The translations under genes and the position numbers were made by a program. Of a stretch of DNA of 35,535 bases, positions 1-8,251 are shown in pieces. Under the pieces are notes generated by a model. That model worked only from the letters and a program-made list of their open reading frames with translations, was not told the origin of the DNA and did no database searches. This DNA is from Lentimicrobiaceae bacterium (GTDB lineage Bacteria > Bacteroidota > Bacteroidia > Bacteroidales > F082), in NCBI GenBank assembly GCA_015061365.1, contig SUWS01000026.1:1-35535 (forward strand). Direction: 5' to 3'. Position 1 is the stretch's first letter. Each line of letters starts with the position of its first letter.

Positions 1-206
1 AAATGTATATGATATATAAAGATAGACTTGATCAAAAATTTATTACTGCATAGATAAAATATTTTTTAAAATAATTGTAAATTAATTTGGATTTTAACAT
101 AGAATACGTGACACATTACACCTTTGAGAATAAACAATAAGTAATTGGTGCGTCTCAATCGAATTGAAAATTGAAAGTTGGGGCTTTAGTTTTTGACGGT
201 TGTATG
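1..206. other. Intergenic, AT-rich left edge
   Basis: I see no gene here. The stretch is AT-rich. Positions 141-157 hold one arm (taattggtgcgtctc) of the gagacg/cgtctc hairpin repeat that occurs in two full tandem copies at 7271-7432. It is followed by a gaattgaaaattgaaag word repeat of the kind found at many gene ends in this window. The left boundary of the window may cut a larger feature. Confidence 0.5.
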
Positions 207-409
207 TTAAGGGGACATCTATAAATTCCCCGTTTTGAATAATTTTGTCTAACACACGTTGAACTTTTTCAAGATTTATGTTTCTCTTTGGAATCTTTTC
301 GTCTTTCTTTCAATCACATAGCTCGCTATGCTCTTTCAAGAAATACAAAAATCTTCTCAAAGATAAATACATAAATCTTTTGAAAAGCAATTTATAGAAG
401 TCCCCTTAA
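207..409. mobile_element. MITE-like palindromic element, no ORF
   Basis: The ends are inverted repeats: TTAAGGGGACATCTATAAATT at 207-227 matches the complement of 389-409 with one mismatch in 21. The interior is also an imperfect palindrome around catagctcgctatg (about 327-340), so the whole 203 bp could fold into one long hairpin. There is no coding potential. Small size, terminal inverted repeats and snap-back symmetry fit a non-autonomous transposon; the parent insertion sequence is not in the window. Both ends read TTAA, which could be a target duplication or part of the termini. The right end lies 13 bp from the ATG of the next gene, so it probably supplies that gene's 5' leader. Confidence 0.6.
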
Positions 410-422
410 ATAATTAAAAATT

Positions 423-893
423 ATGTTCAGAAAATTAACAAGAGAGAAACAGCGGCTTTCTAAGGAAGAGTGTCTCGAGCTTCTTATCAATGAGAAGAGA
501 GGCGTGTTGTCGGTCATTGGGGACGAAGGATATCCATACGCTTTGCCGATAGATTTTTATTATAAGGAAGAAGACAACAAGATATATTTTCATAGCGGGA
601 AATATGGTCATAAGATAGATGCGATAAAAAAGAATGACAGGGTGTCATTTTGCGTTTATGACGAAGGTTTCCACAAAGACGGACATTGGTCGTTGAATAT
701 CAGGAGCGTTATAGTCTTTGGTAGAATAAGTATAATCGAAGAATGGCCTCATAATATTATGATTGATTTCTGCAAGAAATTCACATCTGACATCGATTAT
801 ATAGAAAACGAAATCAAGAATTTGTCATCAAGCACCATTATGCTGCGATTAGATATTGAGCATATCAGCGGCAAGATTGTTAATGAATCTTGA
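423..893 (+). CDS. Pyridoxamine 5'-phosphate oxidase-family (NimA-like) flavin protein
   Basis: This 156-residue protein has the small split-barrel fold expected of the pyridoxamine-5'-phosphate oxidase/NimA group (Pyridox_ox_2 type). Supporting motifs are an early strand pair GVLSVIGDEGYPYALPIDF (residues about 32-50), then YFHSGKYGHKIDAIKKNDRV (about 75-94), the typical flavin-binding segment with HSG, followed by SFCVYDE. Family members bind FMN and reduce small molecules; some NimA relatives reduce nitroimidazoles. The substrate cannot be inferred here. The length is normal for the family. It stands alone between a MITE-like element and the thrS block. The only reasonable start is ATG 423, with no Shine-Dalgarno sequence, as is usual in Bacteroidota. 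Confidence 0.85.
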   Translation: MFRKLTREKQRLSKEECLELLINEKRGVLSVIGDEGYPYALPIDFYYKEEDNKIYFHSGKYGHKIDAIKKNDRVSFCVYDEGFHKDGHWSLNIRSVIVFGRISIIEEWPHNIMIDFCKKFTSDIDYIENEIKNLSSSTIMLRLDIEHISGKIVNES

Positions 894-971
894 TGAATTT
901 TCTCATAGAAAAGTCAAGCAAAAAAAATAATTTTGCATCGTAAATTATGCATTATGAATTGAAAAAATGTT

Positions 972-979
972 TATCTTTG
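972..979 (+). promoter_or_regulatory. -7 box upstream of thrS
   Basis: TATCTTTG matches the Bacteroidota -7 consensus TAnnTTTG and lies 15 bp before the first thrS ATG. No good -33 TTG is present at the usual distance. The implied leader is very short (about 8 nt to ATG 995, 20 nt to ATG 1007). An attatgcattatgaattg word repeat sits at 944-961, just upstream. Confidence 0.5.
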
Positions 980-994
980 CACTCGTTTTTTTAG

Positions 995-2947
995 ATGATT
1001 AACAAGATGATAAATATAACATTTCCGGATAAGACTGTCAGACAGTTTGAAGCAGGTGTAACTCCTCTCGATATAGCAAAGAGCATAAGCGAAGGTTTAG
1101 CTCGTAACGTATTGTCAGCCAAAGTTAATGGTGTAATGTGGGATGCTATGCGCCCTATCAATGAAGATGCGGAGATCCAGCTCTTCACATGGAATGACCC
1201 AGAAGGCAAGGCAACAGTTTGGCACTCTTCAGCACACTTGATGGCTGAAGCTATCGAACAGCTTTACACCGGTGTTAAATTCGGAATCGGACCAAGCATA
1301 GAAAACGGTTTCTATTATGACGTGGATTTCGGCACAAATGTCATCACAGAAGAAGACTTAGCCAAGATAGAGAAACGCATGATGGAACTCGCATCACAAA
1401 AACAAGCTTTCGAACGCGTCGATGTTTCTAAAGCAGAAGCGTTGCAACACTTCACAGAAAAAGGCGACGAATATAAACAAGAACTCATCAGCGAGTTGGA
1501 AGACGGAACCATCACCTATTATAAAACAGGAACCTTTACAGACTTATGCCGCGGACCTCATATCCCTGACACAAGTTGCATAAAAGCGATAAAATTATTA
1601 TCAATAGCCGGTGCTTACTGGCGCGGCGACGAGAAACGCAAACAACTCACTCGTATCTACGGTATCACATTCTTGAAGAAAAAAGAACTTGACGAATATC
1701 TCGTTCTCCTTGAAGAAGCTAAGAAACGCGACCACCGTAAACTCGGTAAAGAACTCGAACTCTTTATGTTCAGCGAGATGGTAGGTAAAGGTCTCCCGAT
1801 GTGGTTGCCAAAAGGTACAGCATTGCGTCTCCGTCTTCAAGAATTCTTGACTAAGATACAAAAGCAATACGGTTATGAACAAGTGATGACTCCTCACATC
1901 GGTAACAAACAACTTTACGTTACTTCAGGTCACTGGGATCATTACGGACACGACAGCTTCCAACCAATCACTACACCGGAAGAAGGCGAAGTGTATTTGT
2001 TGAAACCTATGAACTGTCCACATCACTGTATGATATATAAATGGCAGCCACGTTCTTACAAAGACCTTCCTTTGCGCTTAGCAGAGTTCGGTACTGTATA
2101 TCGTTATGAACAAAGTGGCGAGCTTCACGGTTTAACACGTGTACGTTCTTTCACACAAGATGACGCTCATATCTTCTGCCGTCCAGATCAGGTTAAAGAT
2201 GAATTTATCCGCGTGATGGAAATCATCGAGATTATCTTCAAGGCTTTGAACTTTGAGAACTTCGAAGCGCAGATTTCTTTACGTGACCCTGAAGACACAG
2301 AGAAATATGTTGGTACAGACGAGAACTGGGAAAGAGCAGAAGCAGCTATCGTGGAGGCTTGCAAGGAAAAAGGTCTTCCAGCAAAAGTGGAATATGGCGA
2401 AGCAGCGTTCTACGGTCCTAAGCTCGACTTTATGGTAAAAGACGCTCTCGGAAGAAGATGGCAGTTAGGAACAATCCAGGTTGACTACAACTTGCCAGAA
2501 CGTTTCGACTTGACATATATCGGTTCAGACAACGAGAAACATCGTCCTGTTATGGTTCACAGAGCACCATTCGGTTCTATGGAACGTTTCGTAGCAGTAT
2601 TGTTAGAACACTGCGCTGGCGACTTCCCATTGTGGCTCACACCAGATCAAGTGATGATATTGCCTGTCAGTGAGAAATATCATGACTACGCAGAGAAACT
2701 CAACGAGTTATTGAAACGTAACGAGATCCGTACTTTGATTGACATGAGAAGCGAGAAGATAGGACGTAAGATCCGTGACGCTGAGATGAAGAAAGTTCCT
2801 TATATGCTCATCGTTGGTGAGAAAGAGATGAACGAGAACGCCGTCTCAGTGAGAAAACACGGTCAAGGCGACCTCGGCTCTATGTCGGTTGAAGACTTTA
2901 TCGCGATGATAGAGAAACAAGTTAAAGAAGAACAAAACATAAGATAA
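995..2947 (+). CDS. thrS: Threonyl-tRNA synthetase
   Basis: This class II aminoacyl-tRNA synthetase charges tRNA-Thr in the cytoplasm. All expected parts are visible: an N-terminal TGS domain (about residues 5-65), the editing domain with HSSAH (77-81) and CRGPH (185-189), the catalytic core with zinc ligands C341 (in MNCPHHC), H392 (QDDAH) and a later His in MVHRAPFGS, motif 2 [15 protein letters not shown] (370-384), and a C-terminal anticodon-binding domain. The 650-residue length is normal. Translation may start at ATG 995 or at ATG 1007; the second start (MINITFPD) fits the family alignment better. It heads the conserved thrS-infC-rpmI-rplT order, with 41 bp to the infC start. Confidence 0.97.
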   Translation: MINKMINITFPDKTVRQFEAGVTPLDIAKSISEGLARNVLSAKVNGVMWDAMRPINEDAEIQLFTWNDPEGKATVWHSSAHLMAEAIEQLYTGVKFGIGPSIENGFYYDVDFGTNVITEEDLAKIEKRMMELASQKQAFERVDVSKAEALQHFTEKGDEYKQELISELEDGTITYYKTGTFTDLCRGPHIPDTSCIKAIKLLSIAGAYWRGDEKRKQLTRIYGITFLKKKELDEYLVLLEEAKKRDHRKLGKELELFMFSEMVGKGLPMWLPKGTALRLRLQEFLTKIQKQYGYEQVMTPHIGNKQLYVTSGHWDHYGHDSFQPITTPEEGEVYLLKPMNCPHHCMIYKWQPRSYKDLPLRLAEFGTVYRYEQSGELHGLTRVRSFTQDDAHIFCRPDQVKDEFIRVMEIIEIIFKALNFENFEAQISLRDPEDTEKYVGTDENWERAEAAIVEACKEKGLPAKVEYGEAAFYGPKLDFMVKDALGRRWQLGTIQVDYNLPERFDLTYIGSDNEKHRPVMVHRAPFGSMERFVAVLLEHCAGDFPLWLTPDQVMILPVSEKYHDYAEKLNELLKRNEIRTLIDMRSEKIGRKIRDAEMKKVPYMLIVGEKEMNENAVSVRKHGQGDLGSMSVEDFIAMIEKQVKEEQNIR

Positions 2948-2988
2948 ATATAAAGATTATTGTTAAATTAATATAGGAGACACAAATC

Positions 2989-3543
2989 ATAGCACTACCT
3001 AATAATAATGGCAGAGGTCCTCAGAGAGGACAGAAGAACGAAGATCCGCATCGTATCAACGAGAGAATCACATCACCGATGGTGAGAGTCGTCGGAGAAG
3101 GCGTTGACAACGAGATACACTCAATCAGAGAAGCTTTGAAAATAGCTGACGAGATGGGGTTAGATTTAGTAGAGATTTCACCAAATGCTAATCCTCCGGT
3201 CTGTAAGTTGATGGATTATAAGAAATTCCTCTTCGATCAGAAGAAGAAACAGAAAGAAATCAAGGCAAAAGCTACGAAAGTAGTCATCAAGGAGATTCGT
3301 TTGGGACCACAAACTGACGACCACGACTTCGAGTTTAAGTTGAATCATGCCAAGAGATTCTTGGAAGACGGAGCAAAGGTTAAGGTTGACGTATTCTTCC
3401 ACGGACGTTCTATAGCTTACAAAGATCAGGGCGAGATCATCTTGTTGAAGTTCGCACAAGCATTGGCGGATTATGGCAAGGTAGAGTCGATGCCTAAGTT
3501 GGAAGGTAAGAGGATGCTCATGATGATAGCTCCTAAGAAATAA
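2989..3543 (+). CDS. infC: Translation initiation factor IF-3, non-AUG start
   Basis: IF-3 binds the 30S subunit, checks start codons and prevents subunit joining. The conserved core begins with RINERI (about residues 23-28) and includes [20 protein letters not shown], the [15 protein letters not shown] linker region and the C-terminal domain ending MLMMIAPKK. The first in-frame ATG (3079) would cut off RINERI and about 30 residues of the N-terminal domain. The frame stays open upstream to ATC 2986 and ATA 2989, preceded by a clear AGGAGA at 2975-2980, so I place the start at ATA 2989 (ATC 2986 is the alternative). Rare start codons in infC are known in other bacteria and let IF-3 repress its own translation. 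The product would be 184 residues. Confidence 0.9.
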   Translation: MALPNNNGRGPQRGQKNEDPHRINERITSPMVRVVGEGVDNEIHSIREALKIADEMGLDLVEISPNANPPVCKLMDYKKFLFDQKKKQKEIKAKATKVVIKEIRLGPQTDDHDFEFKLNHAKRFLEDGAKVKVDVFFHGRSIAYKDQGEIILLKFAQALADYGKVESMPKLEGKRMLMMIAPKK

Positions 3544-3582
3544 TTAAAGATAGACACTCATTTTAAAAAAAAGTATATTACA

Positions 3583-3777
3583 ATGCCAAAAATGAAAACA
3601 AAATCCGCTGCCAAGAAACGTTTCAGAGTAACAGGCACCGGTTTAGTCAAGAGAAAGCACGCTTACAAAAGCCACATCTTAACGAAGAAATCTGTAAAAC
3701 GTAAACGTAACTTACGTCACGCAACAATCGTTGAGCCAGCTAATATGAAAGCCGTTAGAGAAATGCTTCTCATGTAA
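3583..3777 (+). CDS. rpmI: 50S ribosomal protein L35
   Basis: This small, very basic 64-residue protein begins [14 protein letters not shown], the signature of bacterial L35, and continues with KRKHAYKSH and KRKRNLRH. Its length is standard. It lies 39 bp after infC and 81 bp before rplT, the usual order in the thrS-infC-rpmI-rplT cluster, so co-transcription is likely. It is a structural protein of the large subunit. Confidence 0.97.
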   Translation: MPKMKTKSAAKKRFRVTGTGLVKRKHAYKSHILTKKSVKRKRNLRHATIVEPANMKAVREMLLM

Positions 3778-3799
3778 TTAACAAAATTGTTTAACTCTT

Positions 3800-3840
3800 G
3801 ATAGAGTAGAAAAGTTCTCGAAAGGGCGAGGCACTCTATC
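3800..3840 (+). promoter_or_regulatory. Hairpin between rpmI and rplT
   Basis: GATAGAGT (3800-3807) pairs perfectly with ACTCTATC (3833-3840), enclosing a second small stem CTCG/CGAG (3817-3820 and 3827-3830). The structure ends 18 bp before the rplT ATG. There is no T-run, so it is not a terminator. L20 represses its own operon through mRNA structures in Escherichia coli and Bacillus subtilis, so an L20-binding site is possible here, but this is inference from position only. Confidence 0.4.
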
Positions 3841-3858
3841 GGAATAAAAATTAAGAAA

Positions 3859-4203
3859 ATGCCAAGATCAGTTAACGCAGTCGCTTCAAGAGCAAGACGC
3901 AAAAAAGTTTTAAAACAGACAAAAGGCCAGTTCAGCGCACGTAAGAACGTTTGGACTGTAGCAAAGAACTCTTATGAAAAGGGTTTACAGTACGCATATC
4001 GCGACAGAAGAAACAAGAAACGTGATTTCAGATCCTTATGGATTATCCGTATCAATGCCGCAGCACATGAATACGGCATGACATACAGCACATTCATGGG
4101 TAAACTTCACGCAGCTAACATCGACCTTAACCGCAAGGTTTTAGCCGACTTAGCTTTGAACAATCCAGAAGCATTTAAAGCTATCGTTGAAAAAATTAAG
4201 TAA
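3859..4203 (+). CDS. rplT: 50S ribosomal protein L20
   Basis: This 114-residue protein opens [20 protein letters not shown] and contains the conserved [21 protein letters not shown] segment (about residues 50-70) typical of L20. L20 binds 23S rRNA early in large-subunit assembly and is an autoregulator in several bacteria. It closes the thrS-infC-rpmI-rplT cluster and is followed 24 bp later by a strong terminator. Its length and all conserved blocks are normal. Confidence 0.97.
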   Translation: MPRSVNAVASRARRKKVLKQTKGQFSARKNVWTVAKNSYEKGLQYAYRDRRNKKRDFRSLWIIRINAAAHEYGMTYSTFMGKLHAANIDLNRKVLADLALNNPEAFKAIVEKIK

Positions 4204-4227
4204 TAATAACTGAATGAGTGTAAAAGG

Positions 4228-4254
4228 AAGCCGCTGTGAAGCGGCTTTTTTTTT
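4228..4254 (+). terminator. Rho-independent terminator after rplT
   Basis: A perfect 8-bp stem AAGCCGCT/AGCGGCTT with a GTGA loop runs directly into nine T residues. It closes the thrS-rplT transcription unit and separates it from the convergent ureohydrolase gene. Confidence 0.9.
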
Positions 4255-4308
4255 GTGGCGTGCAGTTTAAAACTGACTATGTTATAATGTGGGATTATAT
4301 AAGTTTTC

Positions 4309-5331
4309 TTATATTATTCCGCAAAGGTGATAAAGCACTCTCGCTCCAACGTTGCCGTCCCATTCGTCGTCGCCAGGAGAGACCTCGCATAAATCGAAGC
4401 CGATAATATCCTTGCCGCTTTGTTTTACCTTATTTAATAAGTACATCAGCTCTTCGTATTCCATGCCGCCTGGCACTGGAGTACCGGTGTTAGGACAGAG
4501 TTTAGGATCCAAGCCGTCGATGTCGATAGAGATATATACTTTCTCGGGAAGCTGCGAGATGATGTCATCGCATATCGACTTCCAGGTAGCGCCTTCGTAC
4601 ATCTTCCTACGGTTGTCACGATCGTAAAACACCACCATCCTTCCTTCTGAGTTGTTGATGATCTCCTTCTCCTGGTCGCAATAGTCGCGTATCGCAACTT
4701 GAACTAAGTTCTCTATGTTATCATATTTCATTGTGTTGTAGAAGATAGAGGCGTGCGAGTATTTGAAGCCTTCGAATTCAATTCTGAGGTCGCTGTGAGC
4801 GTCGACGTGTATGATGCCGTATTCCTCACCTTGTTCGTTGAAATATGTATGATAGGGGAGAGGTATGCTGTGGTCGCCGCCGAGGAGACCTACCTTCTTG
4901 CCCTGCGATTTCCAGTAGGCTATTCTTTCTTTGAGCCAGGCGAACATAGTGTCGAAACCTCTTTCGATGGCTGCATATTTATCTTCGTATGCCTCCGGAT
5001 TCTCGTCGACGTCGCCGCTTTCAATGCCGTCGATGATGTCTTCGCTCAACGGTACTAACTCATCGTGAAGCTCGCGTAACTCTTGAGGAAACTCATCCAT
5101 CCATATTCCTCTTTTCCAAACATCAGGATAGTCGTGATGATGGAGGTCGACTTGCATCGAACCATCGAAGACAGCCTGCGGACCGTTGACAGTACCTCTG
5201 TTATAACTTGTAGTGAGTTCCCATTCGACTGGGATTATTATTATCTCAGCTTCATCTGCGCTACATGGTAAGCCATATATACCTGAACCAAGAGCCGCAG
5301 CCGCATTAGGATCAAAAATTTTTTCTTCCAT
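4309..5331 (-). CDS. Ureohydrolase (arginase/agmatinase family)
   Basis: This 340-residue binuclear manganese hydrolase carries the three family metal motifs: GGDHS (151-155), DAHSD (177-181) and SIDIDGLDP (268-276). It also has the late glutamate motif GFDLCEVSPG. Such enzymes remove urea or a related group from guanidino compounds such as agmatine, arginine or formiminoglutamate. The substrate cannot be decided from these motifs, and no arginine decarboxylase or histidine-degradation gene is nearby. An upstream in-frame ATG at 5373 lies beyond the -7 box, so ATG 5331 (MEEKIFDPNA) is the better start. An acidic insertion at about residues 100-120 is somewhat unusual. Transcription is convergent with rplT. 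Confidence 0.88.
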   Translation of the reverse strand: MEEKIFDPNAAAALGSGIYGLPCSADEAEIIIIPVEWELTTSYNRGTVNGPQAVFDGSMQVDLHHHDYPDVWKRGIWMDEFPQELRELHDELVPLSEDIIDGIESGDVDENPEAYEDKYAAIERGFDTMFAWLKERIAYWKSQGKKVGLLGGDHSIPLPYHTYFNEQGEEYGIIHVDAHSDLRIEFEGFKYSHASIFYNTMKYDNIENLVQVAIRDYCDQEKEIINNSEGRMVVFYDRDNRRKMYEGATWKSICDDIISQLPEKVYISIDIDGLDPKLCPNTGTPVPGGMEYEELMYLLNKVKQSGKDIIGFDLCEVSPGDDEWDGNVGARVLYHLCGII

Positions 5332-5347
5332 AATTAATTCATTTTTG

Positions 5348-5355
5348 CAAATATA
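5348..5355 (-). promoter_or_regulatory. -7 box of the ureohydrolase gene
   Basis: On the minus strand this reads TATATTTG, a perfect Bacteroidota -7 box, 16 bp before the chosen ATG. Minus-strand TTG triplets lie in the GTTGACAGTTGTCC word repeat just upstream (5362-5390), so the repeat may supply the -33 region. Confidence 0.6.
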
Positions 5356-5360
5356 ATAAA

Positions 5361-5452
5361 AGTCAACGGACAACTGTCAACGGACAACAGATTTTTTTAA
5401 ATCTGAAAAACTGAGAATCTGAAAAACTGAGAATCCGAAAAACTTAGAAATG
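5361..5452. repeat. Two short word repeats between divergent genes
   Basis: The stretch 5362-5390 repeats gtcaacggacaact twice. The stretch 5400-5452 repeats the word atctgaaaaactgaga three times with decay. Neither encodes anything. They fill the gap between two divergent promoters and belong to the class of degenerate short repeats seen at many gene borders here. Confidence 0.6.
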
Positions 5453-5474
5453 TCAATTTTTTAGTTTTTTTTCG

Positions 5475-5482
5475 TATCTTTG
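5475..5482 (+). promoter_or_regulatory. -7 box of the acyl-CoA synthetase-like gene
   Basis: TATCTTTG matches TAnnTTTG. It implies a leader of about 45 nt before ATG 5533. The -33 region is T-rich without a clear TTG. Confidence 0.5.
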
Positions 5483-5532
5483 TAGCGATGAACTAATTGA
5501 ATAATTTTTTTACTAACCTAATAACTTGAACG

Positions 5533-7191
5533 ATGAATTTTACGTCAGTAAATAAGATTTTCGAAGAATCTATAAGAAAGAACTGGGACAGACCCGCAAT
5601 CTCTAACTATCAAGGTGTCACACTACATTACAGAGACATGGCTCGCAGAATAGCGAAGCTTCACATAGTTTTTGAGGAATGCGGTCTCAAGAAAGGCGAT
5701 AAAGTCGCTCTTTGTTCCAGAAACCAAGCTAACTGGGTTGTATCATTTCTGGCTGCCATGACTTACGGCGCCGTCCCTGTGCCTCTCATGCACGAGTTCA
5801 AACCCAATAACATAAAACATCTCGTTAATCATTCGGAGGCAAAGATTCTTTTCGTTGACGAAGTGATATGGGAAGGACTATCGGAATTGGAGATGGATGG
5901 ATTGCAGGCGATAATCCAGGTGAACACATTTAAGTTACTTTATGCGGCAAATGAGAAGATTGCTGAAAGTCGTGAACGTCTCAACGAACTCTTCGGTAAA
6001 TATTATCCTTCAGAGTTTACACCAGAGAGCATAAGCTACTATGAGGACTCAGCAGATGAACTCGCGATAATCAACTATACATCAGGAACGTCGGGCTTCT
6101 CAAAAGGCGTGATGATTCCTTATCGTGCGATACGTTCTAATATAGAGTTCGCTGCCAAGGTGCTCCCTCAGATGAATAATACCTCAAGAGTCGTCTCTAT
6201 GTTGCCAAGCGCACACATGTACGGACTTATGTTCGAGGTGCTTTACGAGATGAGCTGCGGCAGTCATGTCTTTTTCCTCTCACGACTTCCAAGTCCGAAG
6301 ATCATCATGCAGGCTCTCGCTGAGGTGAAACCTACTTTGGTCATCGCTGTTCCTCTCATCATAGAGAAGATATACAAGAGTAAGGTGAAACCTGTCATCG
6401 AGAAAGCTGGAATGCGTTTCGCTATGAGACTTCCAGGTCTCGAACAGGTCATCATGAATAAGATCAAGACAGAACTCATCAATGCTTTCGGCGGAGAGTT
6501 TGTCGAAGTCATCATCGGTGGAGCCGCTTTCAATAAAGAGGTGGAGGCTTTCTTCAAGAAGATGGAGTTCCCGTTCACCGTTGGCTACGGCATGACAGAA
6601 TGCGCTCCTATCATTACTTACGATGGACATGAAACCGCGAAGCTGTATTCCTGCGGACGCATAGTCCCTAATATGGAGATGAAGATAGATTCTCCTGATC
6701 CGCAAAATATCCCTGGCGAACTCCTGGTGAGAGGTGCCAACGTGTTTCTCGGTTATTATAAAAATGAAGAAGCTACGAAAGAAGTGCTTCAGGAAGACGG
6801 ATGGTTCCACACAGGTGATATGGGCGTCATCGATGCCGACGGTTACTTGTTCTTGAGAGGTCGTTCCAAGTGCATGATACTCGGACCTTCCGGACAGAAC
6901 ATATATCCTGAAGAGGTGGAAGCTGTCTTGGATACCCGTCCTTATGTCCTCGAATCGTTGGTGATTGAAGACAACGGCGGATTGACAGCTCTCATTTATC
7001 CTGATTTCGACCTTGCAGCTAAGGAAGGTATGAATCAGGCGGCGTTCATCAAATATATGGAGGACACTCTGCCTGAGGTAAATAAGGAATTGCCTAACTA
7101 CGCCAAACTCAAGAAAATCGAAGTTATGTCGGAGGCTTTCGAGAGAACACCGAAGAAGAGCATAAAACGATATTTATATCAGAGAAACTGA
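5533..7191 (+). CDS. AMP-forming acyl-CoA synthetase-like ligase
   Basis: This ANL-superfamily adenylate-forming enzyme has 552 residues. It contains the phosphate-binding loop YTSGTSGFSKGVM (182-194), GYGMTE (351-356), the ADP-contacting TGD in GWFHTGDMG (427-429), the hinge region LRGRSKCMI (441-449) and a conserved lysine near the C-terminus in RTPKKSIKRY. These enzymes activate a carboxylate with ATP and usually transfer it to CoA; the layout resembles long-chain fatty acid-CoA ligases. The substrate is not fixed by these motifs. There is no N-terminal membrane segment. It is a single-gene unit with its own -7 box and terminator. Confidence 0.9.
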   Translation: MNFTSVNKIFEESIRKNWDRPAISNYQGVTLHYRDMARRIAKLHIVFEECGLKKGDKVALCSRNQANWVVSFLAAMTYGAVPVPLMHEFKPNNIKHLVNHSEAKILFVDEVIWEGLSELEMDGLQAIIQVNTFKLLYAANEKIAESRERLNELFGKYYPSEFTPESISYYEDSADELAIINYTSGTSGFSKGVMIPYRAIRSNIEFAAKVLPQMNNTSRVVSMLPSAHMYGLMFEVLYEMSCGSHVFFLSRLPSPKIIMQALAEVKPTLVIAVPLIIEKIYKSKVKPVIEKAGMRFAMRLPGLEQVIMNKIKTELINAFGGEFVEVIIGGAAFNKEVEAFFKKMEFPFTVGYGMTECAPIITYDGHETAKLYSCGRIVPNMEMKIDSPDPQNIPGELLVRGANVFLGYYKNEEATKEVLQEDGWFHTGDMGVIDADGYLFLRGRSKCMILGPSGQNIYPEEVEAVLDTRPYVLESLVIEDNGGLTALIYPDFDLAAKEGMNQAAFIKYMEDTLPEVNKELPNYAKLKKIEVMSEAFERTPKKSIKRYLYQRN

Positions 7192-7234
7192 GAAACTCTA
7201 TTCGAATTGAAAACTGAAAGCTGAAAACTAATAT

Positions 7235-7267
7235 GAGGCGCATCAATGATGTGCCTCTATTTTTTTA
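7235..7267 (+). terminator. Rho-independent terminator after the ligase gene
   Basis: The stem GAGGCGCATC/GATGTGCCTC (one G-T pair, AAT loop) is followed by a seven-T run. It ends the preceding gene. Confidence 0.85.
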
Positions 7268-7270
7268 ACT

Positions 7271-7456
7271 TTCAATTCGATTGAGACGCAACAGTTACAT
7301 CGTGTTTATTTTCATTGATGTAATTGGTACGTCTCTACCAAAATTTTAATTTTCAATTTGATTGAGACGCAACAATTACATCGTGTTTATTTTCATCGGT
7401 GTAATTGGTACGTCTCTACATTAATTTTCAATTTTCAACTTTCAACTGTCAATTGA
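7271..7456. repeat. Tandem 81-bp unit with a hairpin, then a word repeat
   Basis: Two head-to-tail copies of an 81-bp unit start near 7271 and 7352. Each holds a 53-bp palindrome (7283-7335 and 7364-7416) with arms gagacgcaac(a/g)attacatc and g(a/g)tgtaattggtacgtctc around a conserved loop cgtgtttattttc. The arms and loop are kept between copies while the spacer differs slightly. A degenerate tttcaactttcaactg repeat follows and overlaps the stop codon of the minus-strand gene at 7435. A single arm of the same family lies at 141-157. Confidence 0.7.
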
Positions 7457-7860
7457 ATCACCGTAATTTCCGTTTTCGTCCCTATTCTGGCTTTCATCAA
7501 GGTTTCTCCTAATCCGATATTCACATAAAGATATTGATCTTCATGCTGAAATAATCCTGCTACTTCCTTGAATATGAACGACGATGGCGACCATCCGAAG
7601 ATAGAAAACTGCATAGCGTGGGTGTGGCCAGAAAGCATCAAGTCGATTTCTGGAGTGTCTTTGACTTCTAACTCCCAGTGTGTTGGGTCGTGGCTTAAAA
7701 GTATTTTGTAAGTTCCGTCTGCATTCTGCATCGCCTTCTGAAGGCTGCCGTAAGAAAGGAAAGCTCGATGCGTCGAGATGTTTTCGACTCCTATTAAAGA
7801 AATGGTGTCGTCGTCACGGATTATGTTTACGTTCTCGTCCAAAAGCAAATCCCAACCCAT
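7435..7860 (-). pseudogene. Metallophosphoesterase, 5'-truncated
   Basis: The 141 codons match only the C-terminal half of a calcineurin-like metallophosphoesterase of the membrane-associated YkuE-like type: LLSHDPTHWE, then DLMLSGHTHAMQ with the GHTH metal ligands, and a final barrel strand region. The N-terminal half, with transmembrane segments and the D-x-H and GNHD metal motifs, is absent; upstream DNA is noncoding. It cannot form a complete active site. A minus-strand TACCTTTG box upstream (about 7925-7932) could still drive transcription. The stop codon lies in a degenerate repeat (ttcaactttcaactgtc). Confidence 0.75.
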
Positions 7861-8028
7861 ATTTTCTTGTCGCTGCTTCAGCTATCCGCGTCCCTACATT
7901 GAACTATAACTATTATAACACTTGCAAAGGTAAGATTTATTTCAACTGATGTGTATCTTAATTGTTAACTTTTAACTTTCAATTTTTTTGTAGTCTTGTT
8001 GACTTGTTGACTTGTAGTCTTTCTTTTT

Positions 8029-8133
8029 GGGCGTTCCGGCAAGCCGTCGGGCTTTCCGCTATATCTTTGCTCGCTTGTCCTGCTCCCGATCCCGAATCCC
8101 GCTCGCAAAGGATGCCGCTTCAATCCCTAACGC
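8029..8133. ncRNA. GC-rich structured repeat, GGGCGTT...AACGC
   Basis: This 105-bp block is much more GC-rich than its surroundings. It begins gggcgtt and ends caatccctaacgc. Visible stems are CGGC/GCCG (8037-8046) and CTTTGC/GCAAAG (about 8065-8109) framing a variable interior. From memory, blocks with the same constant strings (gtcgggctttccgct and gatgccgcttcaatccctaacgc) and varying inner hairpins recur in many Bacteroidota genomes; I cannot verify this here and know no assigned function. It could be a structured RNA or a mobile palindromic repeat. There is no plausible ORF. Confidence 0.45.
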
Positions 8134-8178
8134 AAAAAGGCGACTTGATAAATAAAAGGCTACAAGGAATACAAACAA

Positions 8179-8251
8179 AAAGTCTAAAGTCTAAAGTCCA
8201 AAGTCTGGTGTCAGTGTCTGAGTCAGTGTTCAGAGTTTAAAGTTTAGAGTT
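8179..8251. repeat. Word repeat at the 3' end of the toxin gene
   Basis: The stretch reads as decaying copies of aagtcta and tcagtgt words and ends in agtttaaagtttagag. The minus-strand toxin gene's stop codon (8244-8246) lies inside it. A related gttgacttgttgacttg repeat is at 7996-8020. Confidence 0.55.

Noticed and set aside
4300-4325. TATAAG-TTTT-CTTATA stem near the ureohydrolase stop
   Set aside because: The stem is weak and A/T only, with no T-run in the needed direction, so it is not called a terminator.
7962-8240. 92-codon plus-strand frame over the GC-rich block
   Set aside because: It is composed of a word repeat, the structured GC-rich element and another repeat. The protein has no domain-like features.
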